This document shows, piece by piece, positions 34,519 to 45,836 of a stretch of DNA of 64,000 bases; position 1 is the first letter of the stretch; the number at the start of each line of letters is the position of its first letter. The translations under genes were made by a program, and so were the position numbers. Source of the stretch: Patiria miniata (lineage: Eukaryota; Echinodermata; Asteroidea; Valvatida; Asterinidae); the NCBI RefSeq assembly GCF_015706575.1, contig NW_024037064.1:8161606-8225605 (forward strand), in the 5' to 3' direction. The notes beneath the pieces are model-generated. The model was not told where the DNA came from, did not search any database, and worked only from the letters and a program-made list of their open reading frames with translations.

Positions 34519-37500
34519 AGTAGGTGGGGCTCGTCAGCCATGGGAAAGTGATACTCTGATTCTAAACTCGGGCAGGTGGGGCTCGTAGCCTTGGTTGGCT
34601 GCTCACCTAGGAGAGTGATACTCTGATTCCAAACACAGGCAGGTGGAGCTCGTAGCCTTGGTTGGCTGCGCACCTAGGAGAGTGATACCCTTAATCTAAA
34701 TTCGGGCAGATTGGGCTCGTAGCCTTGGTTGGCTGCTCACCTAGAAGAGTGATACTCTGGTTCCAAACTCAGGCAGTTGGGGCTCGTAGCCTTTGTTGGA
34801 TGCTCACCTAGGAGAGAGTGATACTCTGGTTCAAAACTCAGGCAGGTGGGGCTCGTAGCCTTGGTTGGCTGCTCACCTAGGAGAGTGATACCCTGATTCC
34901 AAACTCAGGCAGGTGGGGCTCGTAGCCTTGGTTGGCTGCTCACCTAGGAGAGTGATACTCTGGTTCTAAACTCGAGCATGTGGGACTCGTAGCCTTGGTT
35001 GGCTGCTCACCTAGGAGAGTGATACTGTGGTTCAAAACTCGAGCAGGTGGGGCTCGTAGCCTTGGTTGGCTGCTCACCTAGGAGAGTGATACCCTGATTC
35101 TAAACTCGGTCAGGTGTGGCTCGTAGCCTTGGTTGGCTGCTCACCTAGAAGAGTGATAGTCTGGTTCCAAACTCAGGCAGGTGGGGCTCGTAGCCTTTGT
35201 TGGATGCTCACCTAGGAGAGAGTGATACTCTGGTTCCAAACTCAGGCAGGTGGGGCTCGTAGCCTTGGTTGGCTGCTCACCTAGGAGAGTGATACTCTTA
35301 TTCTAAACTCAGGCAGGTGGGGCTTGTAGCCTTGGTTGGCTGCTCACCTAGGAGAGTGATACCCTGATTCTCAACTCGGGCAGGTGGGGCTCGTAGCCTT
35401 GGTTGGCTGTTCACCTAGGAGAGTGATACTCTGATTCTAAACTCGAGCATGTGGGACTCGTAGCCTTGGTTGGCTGCTCACCTAGGAGAGTGATACTGTG
35501 GTTCAAAACTCGGGCAGGTGGGGCTCGTAGCCTTGGTTGGCTGCTCACCTAGGAGAGTGATACTCTGGTTCCAAACTCGGGCAGGTGGGGCTCGTAGCCT
35601 TGGTTGGCTGCTCACCTAGGAGAGTGATACCCTGATTCCAAACTCAGGCAGGTGGGGCTCGTAGCCTTGGTTGGCTGCTCACCTAGGAGAGTGATACTCT
35701 GGTTCCAAACTCGGGCAGGTGGGGCTCGTAGCATTTGTTGGATGCTCATCTAGGAGAGTGATACTCTGATTCTAAACTCGGGCAGGTGGGGCTCGTAGCC
35801 TTGGTTGGCTGCTCACCTAGAAAAGTGATACCCTGATTCTAAACTCGGGCAGGTGTGGCTTGTAGCCTTGGTTGGCTGCTCACCTAGAAGAGTGATAGTC
35901 TGGTTCCAAACTCAGACAGGTGGGGCTCGTAGCCTTTGTTGGCTGCTGACCTAGGAGAGAATGATACTCTGGTTCCAAACTCAGGCAGGTGGGGCTCGTA
36001 GCCTTGGTTGGCTGCTCACCTAGGAGAGTGATACTCTGATTCTAAACTCAGGCAGGTGGGGCTCGTAACCTTGGTTGGCTGCTCACCTAGGAGAGTGATA
36101 CCCTGATTCTAAACTCGGGCAGGTGGGGCTCGTAGCCTCGGTTGGCTGCTCACATAGGAAAGTGATACCCTGATTCTAAACTCGGGCAGGTGGAGCTCGT
36201 AGCCTTGGTTGGCTGCTCACCTAGGAGAGTGATACTCTGTTTCCACCTAGGAGAGTGATACTCTGATTCTAAACTCGGGCAGGTGGGGCTCGTAGCCTCG
36301 GTTGGCTGCTCACATAGGAAAGTGATACCCTGATTCTAAACTCGGGCAGGTGGAGCTCGTAGCCTTGGTTGGCTGCTCACCTAGGAGAGTGATACTCTGT
36401 TTCCACCTAGGAGAGTGATACTCTGGTTCGAAGCTCGGGCAGGTGGGGCTCGTAGCCTTGGTTGGCTGCTCACCTAGGAGAGTGATACTCCGTTTCCACC
36501 TAGGAGAGTGATACTCTGGTTCGAAGCTCGAGCAGGTGGGGCTCGTAGACTTGGTTGGCTGCTCACCTAGGAGAGTGATACCCTGATTCTAAACTCAGGC
36601 AGGTGGGGCTCGTAGCCTTGGTTGGCTGCTCACCTAGGAGAGTGATACCCTGATTCTAAACTCGGGCAGGTGTGGATCGTAGCTTTGGTTGGCTGCTCAC
36701 CTAGGAGAGTGATACCCTGATTCTAAACTCAGGCAGGTGGGGCTCGTAGCCTTGGTTGGCTGCTCACCTAGGAGAGTGATACTCTGATTCTAAACTCAGG
36801 CAGGTGGAGCTCGTAGCCTTGGTTGGCTGCTCACCTAGGAGAGTGATACCCTGATTCTAAACTCGGGCAGGTGTGGCTCGTAGCCTCGGTTGACTGTTCA
36901 CCTAGGAGAGTGATACTCTGATTCTCAACTCGGGCAGGTGGGGCTCGTAGCCTTGGTTGGCTGCTCACCTAGGAGAGTGATACCCTGATTCTAAACTCGG
37001 GCAGGTGGGTCTCGTAGCCTTGGTTGGCTGCTCACCTAGGAGAGTGATACCCTGATTCTAAACTCGGGCAGGTGGGGCTCGTAGCCTTGGTTGGCTGCTC
37101 ACCTAGGAGAGTGATACCCTGATTCTAAACTCGGGCAGGTGGGGCTCGTAGCCTTGGTTGGCTGCTCACCTAGGAGAGTGATACTCTGATTTTAAACTCG
37201 GGCAGGTGGGGCTCGTAGCCTTGGTTGGCTGCTCACCTAAGAGAGTGATACCCTGATTCTAAACTCGGGCAGGTGGGGCTCGTAGCCTCGGTTGGCTGCT
37301 CACCTAGGAGAGTGATACTCTGATTCTAAACTCGGGCAGGTGGGGCTCGTAGCCTTGGTTGGCTGCTCACCTAGGAGAGTGATACCCTGATTCTAAACTC
37401 GGGCAGGTGGGGCTCGTAGCTTTGATTGACTGCTCACCTAGGAGAGTGATACTCTGGTTCAAGGCTCGGGCAGGACTGGTGGTGATCGTAGCCTTTGTTG

Positions 37501-37572
37501 GATGCTTACCTAGGAGAGTGATTCTCTGATTCTAAACTTGGGCGGGTGGGGCTCGTAGCCTTGGTTGGTTGC
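34519..37572. repeat. 67-bp minisatellite, about 45 units
   Basis: The consensus unit is 67 bp and includes TAAACTCGGGCAGGTGGGGC, TCGTAGCCTTGGTTGGCTGC and TCACCTAGGAGAGTGATAC. Units are mostly 90 percent or more alike; edge units (34519-34560 and 37470-37572) are more diverged. Near 36236-36262, 36400-36430 and 36485-36520 partial units (TTTCCACCTAGGAGAGTGAT) create higher-order duplications. Since 67 is not a multiple of three and stops recur, it is not coding. Confidence 0.97.
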
Positions 37573-38391
37573 CAATATAAGTGCTTAACACCTCTCTACA
37601 AGTCACATTTCCACTTCTGGCTTTCGTGTTCCTGGCCAGGAGCTATCTACATCATATTCAGTAGAGCTCGGCCGTTGTTTGCCTCCGGAAATAGGCTGTT
37701 CGCCTCCGGAAATAGGCTGTTCAGGGCCAATCACCCGTTCAGTTTTTTTCCAGACCTGGACTAAAATATTGTCTGGCAAAGAAACGATTACGAAAACTAC
37801 AACAATGAATCTAAATACTTCATTGAGCAGTTATTCGCTGACATGTCAAATCCTAACCATAGGCTGAATCATTTGCTCGAAAAACACAAGCCTGTATCGT
37901 ATGCATTAAGGAACCAAAGACAGTTCAGCCTGCCAGTTCAGCCAGTCAGTTCTGTAAAACGAACAGACTAAAGAATAGTTTCATTCCCTGGTGTCTCTAT
38001 AATTTACAGTCCTAATCGTTAGTCATTTTTTGGCAATGTTATTGGTTGATAATGATGTTGATATTAATGAGTATTTTAGGTTGAAGTGTTTTTATATCGT
38101 GTTAAGTTACCTGTGAATGCATGTGTGTCTAAATGATTTAAATATGTGTTATAACGGAAATGTTTTGTTTTTAAATTTAAATATTTGTCATGTCCGGTGG
38201 AGCTCTATTAGTCATGTTCTAGGTCTGTGAAAGCATGTTTCCAGTAACTTGGTTTGGATTGATTTTTTTTTATAGGAGGTTTTAATGTTTAATGTGCATT
38301 GCTATTTAAAAGTTTTAATATTTTAAACTCAAATGTTATTTAAATATCTTTCAAAATGTTTTTAATCCAACCATTTTAGATGCCTTGGTTG
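37573..38391. other. No gene seen
   Basis: A short duplicated word (CGCCTCCGGAAATAGGCTGTTC at about 37680-37722) is the only structure before the AT-rich lead into the LINE. Confidence 0.4.
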
Positions 38392-38413
38392 CTAATAATA
38401 ATAATAATAATAA
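38392..38413. repeat. (TAA)n microsatellite
   Basis: About six TAA units stand directly before the LINE. A similar array lies at 47394-47416. Confidence 0.8.
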
Positions 38414-38436
38414 AAGCTAGGCGTCCGTCTACTAAT

Positions 38437-39132
38437 GACTTCATGACGGGCCGGCGGGAAACCGGGAAGTCATCACGGACCGTTGGTCCTGATAAGCGTC
38501 GTCTGCCTACCTTCAAACCCCTTGTTGTGTCCACCTACAATGTTTGTACCCTATATCAACAAGGGAAAACCCGTCAGCTGTTCTTTGGTTGTGCTGATGC
38601 TGGTATTGATATAGTCGGCATACAAGAGCATCGGCTAATTACCTCTAACCCAACTGAAGAGCTATGGTCTGATGATAAGAACTGGGTACTTGTTTACAGC
38701 TCAGCCACTGACAGGAGATTGGGGGGCGTTGGACTACTCATGTCTAAACACATCTACAAATGTCTCCAGTGTGTTCACGTCATCACCAACAGAATTCTAA
38801 CAGCAACATTCTATGAAAATCCCCAGTTAATCATCACCATTGTGTATGCTCCAACGGAGTGCTCCGCCGTTTCTGACAAGGATGCATTCTACACTTCACT
38901 GACTGACTACTTGGACCAAGTCAAGAGGCACAACATCACCCAAGTCCTAGGTGATTTCGACGCCAGAGTTGGACTAGACAGCCATTCCCATCACCCGACA
39001 GTTGTAGGACGACACTGCTTTTATGAGACCACAAATGACAATGGTGAGCGGCTAGTCACCATGTGTGAAGAAAACAACTTGCATAAATCTCCAGCACAAA
39101 TGAGATTCCCCCAGCCTAAATCACGATTCTGA
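38437..39132 (+). pseudogene. LINE apurinic-type endonuclease domain
   Basis: The frame contains the APE endonuclease landmarks STYNVCTL, GIDIVGIQEHR, GGVGLLMSK, IVYAPTE and LGDFDARVG. The usual GDFN reads GDFD, a change in a catalytic or structural Asn. The frame ends at 39132 before the last conserved block, so the domain is truncated. Confidence 0.85.
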
Positions 39133-39902
39133 TCATGGCGTCACCCCTCAGGCTCTGTGCATCAGCTGGATTACATTTTGATAAACAACAAGTGTTTACA
39201 AGGTTAACTCTATACGGAATTGCCGTGCTTACAGCACAGTAGAACTGGATTCTGACCATCGCATGTCAGCATTACCCTAGTCACCAGTCTTAGAACTAGC
39301 AAGGATAAGCCATCTCGACGACCAAAGTTCAACTGAAAGAGACTGCAAAACCCTGCCATCAAGGAGAAGTTTCAACTCGAGCTATCCAAAAGATTTAAAG
39401 CACTCCAGAATGACATCACTTCAACAATTTCTGAACGGTATGACAGCTTCGAAACCGCTGTAAAAGAAGTGGTTGAAAATGTGATCGGAGGAACGCAGAC
39501 CATGTGAAATGCCAAGCTTGGTGTCAGGAAAAAACCCATCGAACTCAAAGATGAAAGAGATGAGGCCAAAAAGAGGTACTCAATATCAAAATCACAACAA
39601 TCAAGGGAGAAGTGGAGGAAACTTAACACCTCTCTGAACGAATCATACAAGAGGGATGAAAATGCCGCACTCAACAAACAGATAGATGATCTCAAGCTAG
39701 CAGACGAAATGGGAGACTACACCACTACATGGAAAATTATCCATGACCTCTCGGGGAATGACAAAAGAACAAGTGTCAAAGTCAAAAGAGAGATGGAACA
39801 GTCCCTGCTAGTGATTCAGAACTGCTTTCAGAGTGGAGCAAATATGTCAGCTACTTACTCATTAATGTAAATGGCCCTCCATCGGAGTTACCCCCACCTG
39901 CT

Positions 39903-40833
39903 GTGAAGGACTTACCCATCATCATCGACTCTCCTTCACGGTACAAGACAGCCAAAGCCATCAAAGCTTTGAGAACCAACAAGGCAGCGGGTCTTGATTG
40001 TGCAATAACTGCTGAAGCTCTACAGAGTGGAGCTGATCAAATAATAGACGCCGTCCATAATTTCTGTGTTGAGGCGTATACAACATTATCACCACCACAT
40101 CACTGGACCACAAATGTCATCGTACCACTGCCCAGGCAAAGGGAATCTCTCTCTCATGACTAACTACCGCGGGATAAGTATCACATCAATAGCTGCAAAA
40201 GTTTTTAACAAAATTCTGCTGAACAGGATTTGCCCCGTCGTTGATTCAAAACTGAGGAGCAACCAAGCTGGCTTCCGTCCGGGACGCAGTTGTGCTCAGC
40301 AGATTCACGTCCTTCGAAGGGTAATGGAAGGCTTTAAAGACTACCAACTTCCTCTTGCTGTCACCTGTATTGACTTCAGGAAAGCCTTTGACTCCATCAA
40401 CAGAGCTGTAATGTTTTCCATATTACGCCAATATGGCATACCCGAAGCAGTGGTTAGCGCCATTCAAGCCATGTATCTTAACTCTGAAAGTGCTGTTATG
40501 GTGGGTGGAAGAATCTCAGAGCGTTTTGATGTATCCACTGGAGTTCTGCAAAGGGATGTGCTTGCTCCTTTTGTGTTCATCATAGTTGTTGACTACCTTC
40601 TAAACAAAGCCACCGCTGGTTTGGATTCTGGAGCAGCTTCAGCTTCAGTAGCAGAAGGCGTTGGCCTCATAATTAATGTACCCAAGACGGAGTACATTAC
40701 GGCACATTGCGAGCCTTCCTCCTCACTTCATGTCCACGGCAGTCCAATAAAACATGTGACTGATTTTAAATATCTGGGATCAATGGTAGAATCCAGCGCA
40801 ACCGACCTCAAAAGACGCAAGGCACTGGTCTGA
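39903..40833 (+). pseudogene. LINE reverse transcriptase, catalytic core deleted
   Basis: Two overlapping frames (39903-40163 and 40066-40833) carry ALRTNKAAGLD, NYRGISITSIAAKVFNKIL, NQAGFRPGRSCAQQI, CIDFRKAFDSINRAVMFSIL and STGVLQRDVLAPFVF. The expected segment with the FADD catalytic box is missing: DSGAASASVAEGVGLIINVP jumps straight into the VPKTEY region. The usual QGDVLAP reads QRDVLAP. It cannot encode an active enzyme. Confidence 0.88.
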
Positions 40834-40937
40834 ACGACTTTTTGGAAGTTGGAACAGCTGTGGAGAAGCCACTCGTTACCAATTATCACCAAAATGAAGT
40901 TATTGACACAGTTCTCCTCTATGGATGTGAGACATGG

Positions 40938-41005
40938 TAATCTGAAATCAACTTTCATGTTTTTTTACGTGACGAGTATAATAAATTGAATTGAATTGAA
41001 TTGAA
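40938..41005. mobile_element. 68-bp retroposed insert with (GAATT)n tail inside the LINE
   Basis: The insert interrupts the reverse transcriptase C-terminal region and is flanked by an 8-bp direct repeat AGACATGG (40930-40937 and 41006-41013). It ends in TTGAATTGAATTGAATTGAA, like the tail of a heavily 5'-truncated LINE or SINE. Confidence 0.75.
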
Positions 41006-41509
41006 AGACATGGAAAGAAAAATGAACACTTTTGCTACCTCTTGCTACCGCATTATGCTGAGCATCAAGCGCACCGACCATGTCCCCAATGCCACCATCG
41101 ATACTATGACCAACTCAAACCCTCTTGTGGAGAGTGCAAGAACTGGGTAGCTCAAGTTCCTTGGGCACATACTCCGCATGCCAGACCATGAGCCTGCAAA
41201 AGTGTATGCCCTTTATTCTGGTATCCCGGGATAAAACACTCCTTTGCAAAAAGTACTCATCGACATCTGGTTTGAAAAATAATAAAAGATAATGATATTT
41301 TTAGTCGATACTGTGAACTTCTCTCTGTCTCAAAGTCCCTGTTACAAAACCGACAGAAGACAGATGGAGATTGAGGATTATCACGCCTGGCGCGTTGCTT
41401 CTCATACGTGTCCGATGTTGTCAATTCGACTTTCTGAGCTCATATCCTGATGGAAGCCCTCCACTCTGTACGATTTTGTGCTGTTGCTTCCCAGTTGTCC
41501 AATATAGAA

Positions 41510-42600
41510 AACAGCCTGACTCATCTATCCGTACTAAACACACATCCCATATCAACTGGGCAGTAAGGGGCACAGACTCAACACTTAGCATGTTGCCACG
41601 TTACAGGACCACAACATTTGTAATTCGGGTCCTTCCAAGAATTTCCAAGGATCTGTATCAGGTGTCGTAACTACACGCTAGTTAATTTCCTGGTTTGTCG
41701 TCTATATTGAATGTACATGTCATCAGCCGAGTACAGCAATGTAGTTAGGTCAAGAGCACGATAGATCTTGCACTTTGTTTAGAATGCTTAGAAAACGTGT
41801 TTGGTCCAAGCGAGTTCACCATGCTATGACCAAACACGTTTTCACCTTTGCTTTAGCTTGGATGCGAATAGAAATCTCAGCATCAAAGGTGTCGTGGAAT
41901 CTAACTGCACTCCCCAGATATGTGAAATTAGGGACTGACTGCAGCTCGGAAGGGCGGGTGAGTGTAGGGTTTGCTGGGTGTTGGATAGTTTGTAAAACGC
42001 ATACTTGTCTGTTTATATTACTAGTGAGGCCGAACTTCTGAGAGGCTTCAGCGAAGTGGATGGTGACCTCCTGGATGTCCGCAAAGGTGTGAGCCACAAG
42101 GTCAGAGTTGTCAGCAAGAGCAGCTCTCTAACACAGACCTCTCTCACCTTTGTTTTTGCTCAGAGTCTTGCCAGATTGAATAACTTCCCATCTTGTCGGG
42201 AATTTATAAAGACAACATAACTTAGTTTGTCTATCAGAGTCTTCAGAACTGCTGACAGGAACAGATAGAACAGGGCTGGTGTTAAAACACAACCCTGTTT
42301 TACTCCATCGGAGATCTTAAAAGGGTCAGACACTTATCTGCCACATGAGTCTCTACCGACCATGCCTTCGTTAAATCCTCGAATAATGTCAACAAAACTC
42401 AGACGCCACTTACCAAGACGATGGAGATACAGAGGCAATCTAGACATGTTAAATAGCTTGGACAAAACTGCAGAAAGTTCCGGGGAACACGTTTTCATTG
42501 CAATAACAGGGGTTATATCAGGGCCAGTACGTTTGAAAGTTCCAAGCTTCCATGGTTTTAATTATTTTAGCAACCTTCTTTGGAGTGATGAAGGCGAGTA
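41510..42600 (-). pseudogene. RTE-like LINE reverse transcriptase remnant (duplication copy B)
   Basis: Counterpart of the copy A fossil, with the same order: a KKVAKII-like piece near 42585, VDIIRGFNEGMVG near 42400-42360, an ADD-box region near 42080, HTFADIQEVTIHFAEASQKFG at about 42095-42030 and FTYLGSAVRFHDTFDAE near 41930-41880. The C-terminal LTAQLIWD piece is more decayed than in copy A. Dead. Confidence 0.7.
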
Positions 42601-43099
42601 GACCTGTTCAGTAATGCGAGAAGGAAAACAAGAGAGGGGGTGTCCATTATCATATAGTGTACATGGAGAATTGGACATAAAGTTGTTGCATAAAGGTTTG
42701 CCTCAAGTGATGGAACAGCAATGACTTCAGATCCATGAAAGAGAGGAGAAAAAGAAGACGCGTTTGGGCTAAGAACGGGCAATCCGCAGTAAGAATTCGA
42801 ACACTGCGGCCCCGAGTCCATTATCCGCCGAGAACGTATGATCATCCCGCTCACTTAGTTTGTGCGCATGTAACAAAATATCGGCGAATGCCAGTCACAG
42901 TCGGAATGGCAGCACCGTGGAAAGAAAAGACACGCCAGTTTTTATCTGAAAAACATCCTGTTCGTTTTGCTCAACTAAGTGAAAAACATGCCATTGGATG
43001 AAGTTCAATGAGTTCATTTTAATCTTATTAACCATATTTTTGTGATAAAATCTTGACATGTTCAAGAAATCTCATTTTTATCTAAACCCCCTTTGTGTA

Positions 43100-43350
43100 A
43101 TCTGTCTTCTCGTTCAGCTCAATAGCTTCATTAGTTGCATTTAAATAGTTGCATCTAGTCCAACTCATAGTTGCATTTAAATAAACGTGCATAACTTCGG
43201 GTAATATGGAACAATTTCAGTAAATCTTTTCTTTTTTCATTTTGAACTAAGAGGAAGAAGATGGTATTTTTTGAGATATACTTCCTTGGTGTTTGAAATT
43301 TGAGGGAAAAAAAACTTTAATTCAGGTCACTTTTGTTTTGACTCACCGTG
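43100..43350. mobile_element. mariner-ended repeat, copy B
   Basis: Counterpart of 30385-30636, with a small internal rearrangement around 43130-43180 (a repeated TAGTTGCAT word). It again supplies the splice donor of the adjacent linker exon. Confidence 0.5.
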
Positions 43351-43457
43351 TATGTGATGCGAATCTTCACCTTGTGCTAATGGCTCTGTTAGGGCTCTTC
43401 TTGTCTCTGTGTGGCCCAATCTATCCTTTTCTTGTGTTTTGAATTCTTCGTCCATTT
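43347..43457 (-). CDS. Linker exon after propeller, copy B
   Basis: The 37-codon exon is phase 1-1, with acceptor TTAAACAG and donor GTGAGTC. It encodes EMDEEFKTQEKDRLGHTETR and the tail ending EDSHHIHG. It has the same length and splice sites as copy A (30633-30743), differing at a few residues. The donor again lies in the end of the mariner-type repeat, so that insertion predates the duplication. Function unknown. Confidence 0.6.
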
Positions 43458-43740
43458 CTGTTTAATATAATATGGCACAATATAAATTTAAAAGAACGAA
43501 ACATATTACCCATAAAGACATTGCGAATGTTCAAGAAAAAACATTCAAATGACCTAAAAAAAAAAATAACGCCCGATATCAACCACCGACCTTCAGACCG
43601 ACTAACTTTGCAAACATATTAGGCAAATCTTTCCGGAATGAATTTCACCCCATTCAATTGTCTTAATATTTAACGAAATTTGATCAAACTTGATGGATTA
43701 AACTCTCATATTTCCGTCCAGTTGTTTCAATCTGATTTAC

Positions 43741-44364
43741 CTTTGTATATCGTAACGTTGTCGAACCCTCCCACTGCAAGATATTGCTGACCAGTGATAG
43801 TAATCCCATGGGGCGGGTTAATTAGAGGGTGCCTGTCAATGCATTCAACGAACTTCCCTCGGTTATCAAGCCGATGTATGAGCCCGCTGTAGCGTTGGTC
43901 CGCATATAGACCCACGAAGATATCCCTTTTGTTGCAGCATAAACCAAATACTTCAGCTGTTCGACCCTGTATCGTTGGTTGGAAGGTGATGGATTCAGTG
44001 CTGCTTTCGTCGACTTCGAGTATATTGTGGCAATCGCTGACGAGGATTCTGTTGTCGTCATCAACGGCCAAAAATGTCGGTTTAATCTTGACCTGCATGG
44101 TGCGTAGGATCTTACCATCTTTGGGGCTGTGCTCAGTCAACACATACCTTGCCACATCACCCACTACGATGGTACCGTCCTTCTTTACTGCCATACTCTG
44201 TGGACAAGGAATCACCAGCCCAGTAGCCTCCTCGCCTTTATCATCATGTTGTTTCGTCAAAAACTGGAAGTCAACCTTGCCTTCCATTGTGTACATTTTG
44301 ACATAAGGGTCATCTTTTTGTATCACCACCAATCGATCTTGTGTAGCTGAAATGTCATCTGCAT
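43741..44364 (-). CDS. NHL-like beta-propeller, second exon, copy B
   Basis: The 208-codon exon, phase 1-1, has the same boundaries as 31042-31665 and an open frame throughout. Blades match those of copy A. Replacements relative to copy A cluster after residue about 130: the loops and strand ends around CCNKRDIFVGLYADQRYSG and ECIDRHPLINPPHG are changed, while the strand cores (IFV, LAVGG) are kept. This keeps the fold and changes the likely surface. The preceding part shows one replacement (Val/Asp near the exon start) and about three silent codon changes. Confidence 0.8.
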
Positions 44365-44459
44365 CTGTAGTTCAATCAAAAATCGAAGAAAATACATGTA
44401 AAATTATTAAAACAAAACATTAAATCAAACCTCAGTTATAGCCTTTCAAACGCCAGTAA

Positions 44460-44781
44460 GGCCAAAAATAAAAAATACTCGGTCTCTGGTCAGACCAAAG
44501 TTCCGGAATTGATGCAGCGAAGCGGCTTTTTTTTTTCAAGCTTGTATTAATTGTACAGACAAGGTGGGGTACTATTTTGCTTTGTTGGTGTCCTCATGTA
44601 CATGGGTGTCCTCCATAATTTGCCTTGGTGCCCTCGTTCATTTGCCATGGTGCAATTTCCCATTTTTTGGTGCGGAGGGCGCTGTTGGAGCTACCGCGGA
44701 ACATTTTGAAAAAAAAGGTCAACGCGCATAATTAAAATCGACGCGCACGCTGACCAGTGACACACTATTTTTTTTTTGGCC
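44460..44781. mobile_element. PIF/Harbinger-type MITE, TSD TAA, copy B
   Basis: Orthologous to 31738-32069: same site in the propeller intron, same GGCC ends, flanked by TAA (44457-44459 and 44782-44784). About ten bases shorter owing to T-run differences and a small internal deletion. Confidence 0.8.
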
Positions 44782-44940
44782 TAATGTTTCTTACATTGGC
44801 ATTATATCCAATATAATTAACACTATGGAAGATTTAATAATATGAGGAGTCCCATATAAGTAGTGTTATTTTACATTTAAGCCATGTAGTAACTTTGCAG
44901 TCACCAAACTGATGGAGAAAAATTTTAAGTAGCACTATTA

Positions 44941-45303
44941 GGCCAAAAAAAAGTCTCCGATTTCTGGTATGGAGCTTGCCCAAAAAGTGGTGCGGCGACG
45001 CGGCTTTTTTTTTTTTACTTGATTTTTTTGCTTCAAATGTCGGCTGATGACTGCAAATGGTGCCCGACTAAACTTAGTGCAAATATATGGGAGTCCAGAG
45101 AGGCCACAGAAAGCTTATTCTCGACCATAACCCAATCTAAAAACACGTTAAAATTGTGCAGCAGCAGGATTCCAGTCAAACCAGTGATTTTGGCGGTTCT
45201 GAGACATCATCTTTCATTGAAAAAAAACACTGTTTCATTTTGCCGACGCGCATGGCTACGGCGACGCACGCGCATACCAGAAACCGGAGACTTTTGTTTA
45301 GCC
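44941..45303. mobile_element. PIF/Harbinger-type MITE, TSD TTA, copy B only
   Basis: 31-bp inverted ends with 3 mismatches (GGC(C/T)AAA(A/C)AAAAGTCTCCG...TTTCTGGTATG) are flanked by TTA at 44938-44940 and 45304-45306. Copy A has the uninterrupted site CTATTAGTG at 32223-32230, proving insertion after the duplication. Same family as 56614-56953, in reverse orientation. Confidence 0.9.
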
Positions 45304-45542
45304 TTAGTGTACAAAACTTTGTCTCGTTGCGAAAGTGGTATTCCGATGTGTGCGTAAGACATTAAGAAAATATGTCGAGAAAAATCGACATTTAGACAAA
45401 CAAGCATGGCGGTGATATTCAAAGGAAAACAAAGAACTGCCGGTTGAATACAACTGTTGAAGGTCTTGGAACACAAATTTTACAACGGCTTTATTCGACG
45501 CCATTTTGTGGACAATAGTCAGTAAAGATGGACTGCACCAAC

Positions 45543-45836
45543 CTCTGTATGAAACAAACGCAAAGTGGAATATTTCATCTTGGGTTGTGATGCTTCCTCT
45601 GGGAACACCTTTGATGTCGTATATCTTCACTGTGTTATTATCTTGCAGTGCTATATCATTGGAAGGAGTCGCAACAATAAAAGATGGCAAAAGTGGCATA
45701 TATGACCCTCTGTTTGATGCAAAAGTCTCAAGAAAAGGATGATCTAGTTCCTCGCTCCAGGAAAGCCATTTCCTGAAGTGAAGACTGGGCGGGGTCGGTG
45801 AGGAACTCTCTGGCAACCACGTAGATGGACTAGTGC
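45543..45836 (-). CDS. NHL-like beta-propeller, first exon, copy B
   Basis: The 98-codon exon is phase 1-1, with acceptor TTTATTCCACAG and donor GTTGGT. It starts GTSPSTWLPESSSPTPPSLH, has a variable middle segment two residues longer than copy A, then the first blade SFIVATPSNDIALQ, NNTVKIYDI, and FHFAFVSY before the donor. Joined in phase to 43741-44364 it completes a six-bladed propeller of about 300 residues. Confidence 0.75.

Larger units (their letters stand above)
38416..41233 (+). mobile_element. Non-LTR retrotransposon (LINE), degenerate
   Basis: Endonuclease, reverse transcriptase and the C-terminal region are present in the right order on the plus strand, but separated by frameshifts and stops. 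The C-terminal part (CYRIMLSIKRTDHVPN, then LKFLGHILRMPDHEP at about 41050-41195) is split from the rest by a 68-bp insertion. The 5' and 3' ends are not defined. Clade is uncertain; the reverse transcriptase differs from both LINE fossils on the minus strand. Confidence 0.85.

Noticed and set aside
34519..37572. Minisatellite as a CRISPR array
   Set aside because: Units are contiguous with no unique spacers, and the surroundings are plainly eukaryotic.
34519..37572. Minisatellite as coding repeats
   Set aside because: The unit is 67 bp, not a multiple of three, and stops occur in every frame.
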